35,106 nucleotides of DNA from Alteromonadaceae bacterium UBA2620 (GTDB lineage Bacteria; Pseudomonadota; Gammaproteobacteria; Enterobacterales; Alteromonadaceae): positions 1 through 35,106 of the forward strand of contig DDJQ01000088.1 in the NCBI GenBank assembly GCA_002339125.1, given 5' to 3'. Made by a program: the position numbers and the translations under genes. Shown in pieces: positions 31,598 to 35,106 of the stretch. Within the stretch, counting starts at the first letter, position 1. Each line of letters starts with the position of its first letter. The notes beneath the pieces were generated by a model. The model saw only the letters and a list, made by a program, of their open reading frames with translations. It searched no databases and was not told the DNA's origin.

Positions 31598-33039
31598 TGC
31601 TCGAATTAGAATACAGAGGAGGTGTCAGAGACTTTCCCTTTCCTTATGATATAAAAACCAATGAGCCAAACCTTCACATCATTGACTATGTAATTTGCCG
31701 GCAAAAATATCCCACGCTGATACATCCTGACATTCGAAAGTCTAGCACTAAGACGATAAGAGATAGTATTTCTCGTATCGTATACTTCATTAACAGACTA
31801 GCAGAGCAGGAGTATGTCGATCCAGAAACTAATAAACGCAAAGTTGGTGTGCATTATCTTCAAGCGACGTTTGAAGGTAATATGAATCCGATTATTCATG
31901 CCCTACGAACAGGTAACGGAGATCCCGAGAGTGCATGGAAAGAAGCATCGATTGAGTTGTATGTTAAGGCCTGGCGCTCGTTCTATCGTTTTCTTAGTAT
32001 GACGCACGTTGAACACGTGATGTATATGCCCGATACAATCGTTTATGAAAGAAAACGCGATATTGATAATAATTTCTTCTCTCATACCGCTGTATCACAC
32101 GCTCATAAGGGTGAAATTGAAACTGCAATTGATTTAAACAATAAAGAATTTTCAGATGACTACTGCGATAGTGTGTTATCAATGGAAGACTTTTGGGCGC
32201 TTTATGCCTTTTTGTATGAAGATGATCCTGTATACTCTGCAATGTTATTCGCGCAAACGACAACGCTATTACGAGCATCTGCGTTGATCAGTGACTTTAC
32301 TTTTATTCCAACCTCTCTAAACAGCAACTTCCTAACATATCCTCAAGTGGAAAGAAGCGAAAAGCTTTATAAGCAACCGATTTACTACGTGAAGAAAGGT
32401 GGCAAAAAAGACAAAACTTTTCTTTCAAGGGAGGTGCATGCGATATTGCACCATGAGTACATCGCACCGGTTGTCGAAGAGGGATCTAGCGCTTCGACAA
32501 TTTCCTATTCGTTGCGCTTAAAAAAATACAAGGAAAAGTGCCTCAAGAACAAAAAGTGGGGCGCTCACAAAGACCCAAACGCGAAACCCCCATGGATAAA
32601 GAAAACAGGCACCCCTGTGAGTTATCGTGAATATCAATATGCGCTTGAGAGAGCATCAGAAGCACTTAATATCAAGATTCATTCACACATGTGCAGACAC
32701 ACCGGGGCAACTCAGATACTTTGGCGTTATCTAAAAATGCACAACAAAACGGCTTGTCATACAAATGATTTAATGGTTAACGATGCTCACAGGATACTCC
32801 AGGAAATTCTAGGGCATAAAAACGTTGAAACCACAAAACGTTATATTCGAACTATTGAACGAATGATACTAGAGAATCAGATGGATGACATGTTGAACTA
32901 CACCTTCTCTAAATCGAAAGAGCATTACAGTGAACTTGCCAAGAAAAACCCTACTTATGCACACTGTGCTAACGCGATAGAACGCGCATCTCAGCGTTTA
33001 GATGGATTTATGCTCGGCACTAACTCAACTAAACTATAA
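31594..33039 (+). CDS. Tyrosine recombinase/integrase (third recombinase-fold gene)
   Basis: 481 aa. Start ATGATG overlaps the preceding stop by four bases. Core: Arg227 in LLRASALIS, a beta-hairpin Lys in KKGGKKDK (about 265-272), His365 and Arg368 in HSHMCRHTGATQ, His408 in LGHKNVE and Tyr417 in TTKRYIR, with the normal 9-residue His-Tyr distance. All five catalytic residues are in place, so it should be active. The N-terminal ~170 residues probably hold a SAM-like DNA-binding domain (SRIVYFINRLAEQ). It closes the six-gene module; an AT-rich gap follows. Confidence 0.9.
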   Translation: MMLELEYRGGVRDFPFPYDIKTNEPNLHIIDYVICRQKYPTLIHPDIRKSSTKTIRDSISRIVYFINRLAEQEYVDPETNKRKVGVHYLQATFEGNMNPIIHALRTGNGDPESAWKEASIELYVKAWRSFYRFLSMTHVEHVMYMPDTIVYERKRDIDNNFFSHTAVSHAHKGEIETAIDLNNKEFSDDYCDSVLSMEDFWALYAFLYEDDPVYSAMLFAQTTTLLRASALISDFTFIPTSLNSNFLTYPQVERSEKLYKQPIYYVKKGGKKDKTFLSREVHAILHHEYIAPVVEEGSSASTISYSLRLKKYKEKCLKNKKWGAHKDPNAKPPWIKKTGTPVSYREYQYALERASEALNIKIHSHMCRHTGATQILWRYLKMHNKTACHTNDLMVNDAHRILQEILGHKNVETTKRYIRTIERMILENQMDDMLNYTFSKSKEHYSELAKKNPTYAHCANAIERASQRLDGFMLGTNSTKL

Positions 33040-33442
33040 GAAATTTAGGTTGGAGGTGAAATTCCTTTTACCCGGAAACTCACATATTTCGGAACAGGCA
33101 CTTAATGTTTACTGATGCACTCGGCTAACCACTGCCATTTTAATATGCTTCAAAATAAAATCTCACCCAGACCTAACTTCCGCACCCTGCCTTAAATTAT
33201 AAAAACTAAGGCGACAACTATCCTGACAAAGGGACTGCTGCATTTTGTTGTAGAAATTCTACCAATCATTTTAGTAAGCAATATACGCATCATTTTGATG
33301 TCTTTTTTTTCAGCTCTCTTTGCTGGATAATACTCGTACGAGGACGACGAATTTTATTTCGTTGCGACACTTTTACTCCAGGTTAATTTTGGTGGTGAAT
33401 CCACTTAATTGGCTCTACTCAAAATTTAGGCTATCAAAAAGA
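33040..33442. other. AT-rich intergenic region after the recombinase module
   Basis: About 400 bp without a supported gene. Contains a short palindrome GTAGAA-A-TTCTAC (33250-33262) and an AT-rich stretch with a run of eight T at 33303-33310. It probably holds the promoter for the first cargo gene; no terminator hairpin with a T-run was found directly after the integrase gene. Confidence 0.4.
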
Positions 33443-33814
33443 ATGTTTAAATACGCCAAGAAAAATGCCTCTCATGAGAGGGTTTCTGAAAGTCTGAATG
33501 AATCAGCTAAAGCGTATTCCACATCAACGACTTCTTTTTTGCATGCGATTGGTTTGTCAATTGTACTTGAAGAGTTAGAGGAACCTAACAATCAAACTCT
33601 GGTCCTTAAAAGGTTGAGCGAAATTGACTCGCTTATGAGTACCGTGCGGCCATGGTTTACTTCTGACAGCGAATGTTGGTCTTGGTTTATGAAAGAACAG
33701 CTCGAAGCGTTTTCACGTTTGACACCATCTGAAATTGCAAGGCGTTACCAGGGACGAGGAATAAGCGCCTTATATGAGTGGGCGGAAGAACGGGAGTCGG
33801 GAAGTTTTCAGTAA
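33443..33814 (+). CDS. Small hypothetical cargo protein
   Basis: 123 aa from the first ATG in frame (MFKYAKKNASHERV), with only a weak A-rich ribosome site; a TTG start at 33320 would add 41 residues. The C-terminal third reads LTPSEIARRYQGRGISALYEW followed by an acidic end, faintly like the GRG...AL...W patterns at the C-terminus of antitoxin-type (DUF2384) proteins, too weak to call. Mostly helical, with no membrane span or signal peptide. First gene after the recombinase module and probably cargo. Confidence 0.5.
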   Translation: MFKYAKKNASHERVSESLNESAKAYSTSTTSFLHAIGLSIVLEELEEPNNQTLVLKRLSEIDSLMSTVRPWFTSDSECWSWFMKEQLEAFSRLTPSEIARRYQGRGISALYEWAEERESGSFQ

Positions 33815-33908
33815 GACCACAGCTTATTGGTTTCCTCGTATTAAAAGATAGAACCTGAAGTAACACTGTGCTTTTAGTAATTGCCTAGATTAATAATAGG
33901 ATAAGAAT

Positions 33909-34205
33909 ATGACTGATAGTGCTGCTATTAACGAAATAATGCTCGCGCTAAAAAAGTGGACAGATGAAAAGGTGCATTCTCCTTCGTTATTAGTGTCAAC
34001 AGACAATGGCTCATTTCATGTTGCTTACTACGCCGGCATGGGCAGTTATGATAGTGTGCCTATCGAAAATTACTCTCCGTTATATAAGTCGAAAATCGAA
34101 CAACTTTTTAAAAATGGTGAGTTGAGTGTCTCAGGCCGAGCATTCACGCTGTATCCAGGTAGCGACCGATTTAAAAAACTGATATTTAAAAAGAAATCTT
34201 CTTAA
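33909..34205 (+). CDS. Small hypothetical protein
   Basis: 98 aa from an ATG with AGGA at about 8 bases. No family recognised. N-terminal helix ALKKWTDEKV, then alternating strands (LLVSTDNGSFHVAYYAGM) and a basic end (KKLIFKKKSS). The ribosome site and codon phasing support a real gene. Lies 94 bp after the previous one on the same strand; likely cargo of the element. Confidence 0.55.
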   Translation: MTDSAAINEIMLALKKWTDEKVHSPSLLVSTDNGSFHVAYYAGMGSYDSVPIENYSPLYKSKIEQLFKNGELSVSGRAFTLYPGSDRFKKLIFKKKSS

Positions 34206-34318
34206 CCCAGATAAAAGCCCAGCGGATTTCTATAACTTGTTACAACGTAAAATAGTTATCTTCCATCAACGGCTAAGTTTAAAGAGGCTAATGAATCTGC
34301 CAAATAGGAGTTTCCGTT

Positions 34319-34969
34319 ATGAGCACAAAAGAGTGGGTTTTAGAGCCCGCAGAAGGTGTAGGAATTTACCAAGAGTGTATTTATGATTCAAGCAGTTATG
34401 AGGTCAATCCTAACCCGGCCGTAATTCAATTAGACCACACTGCTGCTACGACTATTTCGCAGAAACTCATTAACGATGAATTGACCTCTCAATTTACTTT
34501 GGAAGCGAGTATACCTGCGACAACGCTAGATAGAATCGCCATACACTGGTGCAAAAAACGCTGTCTCAACACAAACAAATACTCGGTTGATCAGCTAGTC
34601 AGCAAACGCAATTCTTCACAATATTATCTTGCAAATGAATCGACTGAAGCTTTAGAAGAGCGAAGTGAACAGCCTGAAATCGATGCTGAACTCGAGATGG
34701 ATAATATATTCAACACCTTAACTTCAGACCCTCTCGAAGCAGGATATTTGCAGGAATGTAGTAATAAGTTGCTTCAACTCAGAGAACTGGGACGAAATCT
34801 ATCCCAAAAATATCCAATGCTTAGCAAAATAAGTAGTAAAAATGAATACGCCAAATCATTGATGATGATGGAAATGTTGCTAGACGACTATGATAGTAAT
34901 TTATTGCTGATTGACGCGCTAAGTTGTTCTATCGCTCGATTTGAAGCAAATAATGACGTTTTAGAGTAA
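34319..34969 (+). CDS. Hypothetical acidic helical protein
   Basis: 216 aa from an ATG with a good AGGAG site. No family recognised. The N-terminal ~90 residues are mixed; about 110-216 is acidic and helical (EERSEQPEIDAELEMDNIF, and a late Met-rich helix near LMMMEMLLDDYD). No nucleotide-binding or membrane motif. An ATG with its own ribosome site follows 11 bp after the stop, suggesting an operon with the next, incomplete gene. Confidence 0.6.
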   Translation: MSTKEWVLEPAEGVGIYQECIYDSSSYEVNPNPAVIQLDHTAATTISQKLINDELTSQFTLEASIPATTLDRIAIHWCKKRCLNTNKYSVDQLVSKRNSSQYYLANESTEALEERSEQPEIDAELEMDNIFNTLTSDPLEAGYLQECSNKLLQLRELGRNLSQKYPMLSKISSKNEYAKSLMMMEMLLDDYDSNLLLIDALSCSIARFEANNDVLE

Positions 34970-34980
34970 GGGTTGCCATT

Positions 34981-35106
34981 ATGGTCAAACCTATAAGTCA
35001 GGCCCAACAAGCATTTATTAAAATAGTGCAAAATCGACTCACAGATATCACATCAGAGCCCCTTATTATCGTTGCTTTAGCGATATGGGGTTCTAGGGAT
35101 TTTCCC
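34981..35106 (+). CDS. Incomplete hypothetical gene running off the window
   Basis: An ATG with AAGGG eight bases before it opens a frame of 42 codons that continues to the window edge (MVKPISQAQQAFIKIVQNRL at the start). No motif is recognised in the visible part. It lies 11 bp after the preceding gene, so the two are probably co-transcribed. Everything about function must wait for the rest of the frame. Confidence 0.45.
   Translation, partial: MVKPISQAQQAFIKIVQNRLTDITSEPLIIVALAIWGSRDFP

Larger units (their letters stand above)
23512..35106 (+). mobile_element. Multi-recombinase integrative element inserted in radA (right end outside window)
   Basis: From the radA break to the window end the sequence is AT-richer than the host and carries six co-directional coupled genes: two canonical and one degraded tyrosine recombinase, a P-loop/HTH protein, a coiled-coil protein and a RecD2-like helicase, followed by unrecognised cargo. 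The left boundary is inferred from the loss of RadA homology (23505-23520); no duplicated att core or right boundary can be shown because the other half of radA is not in the window. Known comparisons are Tn554, strand-biased circularizing elements, RIT and Gamma-Mobile-Trio islands; none matches by order and content as I know them. Confidence 0.85.

Noticed and set aside
23605..33039. Identity as a recombinase-in-trio (RIT) element or a Tn554 copy
   Set aside because: RIT and Tn554 have three adjacent small-to-medium genes; here a helicase, a P-loop fusion and an unknown protein separate the recombinases, and the target is radA, not radC.
33320..33442. TTG start adding 41 residues to the first cargo protein
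   Set aside because: No ribosome site and no supporting pattern; the ATG at 33443 is preferred, though with low certainty.
1..35106. tRNA, rRNA, CRISPR or DDE transposase
   Set aside because: None was seen on either strand by reading; the element uses radA, not a tRNA gene, as target.

Overview
The left two thirds of the window (1-23511) is an ordinary gammaproteobacterial chromosome, most likely from the marine Alteromonadales (Alteromonas and relatives). This rests on gene order and product type: nrdR-ribD-ribE-ribB-ribH-nusB-thiL-pgpA, xseB-ispA-dxs, a sodium-type PomAB motor pair, and an ECF sigma/ChrR pair next to a lipid-modification operon. No rRNA, tRNA, CRISPR array or DDE transposase was seen.

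Region 1 (1-6605) looks like a photo-oxidative stress locus. An ECF sigma factor and its zinc/cupin anti-sigma ChrR are co-transcribed leftward. A Lon-substrate-binding-domain protein is also leftward. A five-gene rightward operon follows: NTF2-like protein, short-chain dehydrogenase, FAD amine-oxidase-like protein, DUF1365 and a Cfa-like methyltransferase. All three transcription units carry the same promoter architecture (GATC(C/T), 16 bp, (C/G)GTAT), each about 30-45 bp from a plausible start codon, so the sigma factor probably drives itself, the Lon-domain gene and the lipid operon. The Cfa-like enzyme lacks two ligands of the classical cyclopropane synthase active site.

Region 2 (6622-23511) is housekeeping: PomB/PomA; xseB-ispA-dxs; the riboflavin cluster with nusB, thiL and pgpA; nrdR; glyA; a stand-alone lpxD; ettA; a PilZ protein; and then the C-terminal half of radA. 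RadA stops abruptly: its reading frame keeps its homology only up to about 23505-23511, where base composition turns visibly AT-rich.

Region 3 (about 23512 to the window end) is an integrated mobile element sitting inside radA, and is the interesting part. Its first six genes run rightward with tiny gaps or overlaps. They encode a tyrosine-recombinase-fold protein with a degraded active site, a canonical large tyrosine recombinase, a protein fusing an HTH/coiled-coil head to a compact kinase-like P-loop domain, an unknown coiled-coil protein, a RecD2-like SF1B helicase, and a second canonical tyrosine recombinase. Unrecognised cargo genes follow, the last running off the window. The layout recalls multi-recombinase elements such as Tn554 (tnpA/B/C), strand-biased circularizing elements (intA-tfp-intB-srap), RIT elements and Gamma-Mobile-Trio islands. 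The six-gene set with a RecD2-type helicase and a P-loop fusion does not match any of these as I know them. The right end of the element and the N-terminal half of radA lie outside the window.
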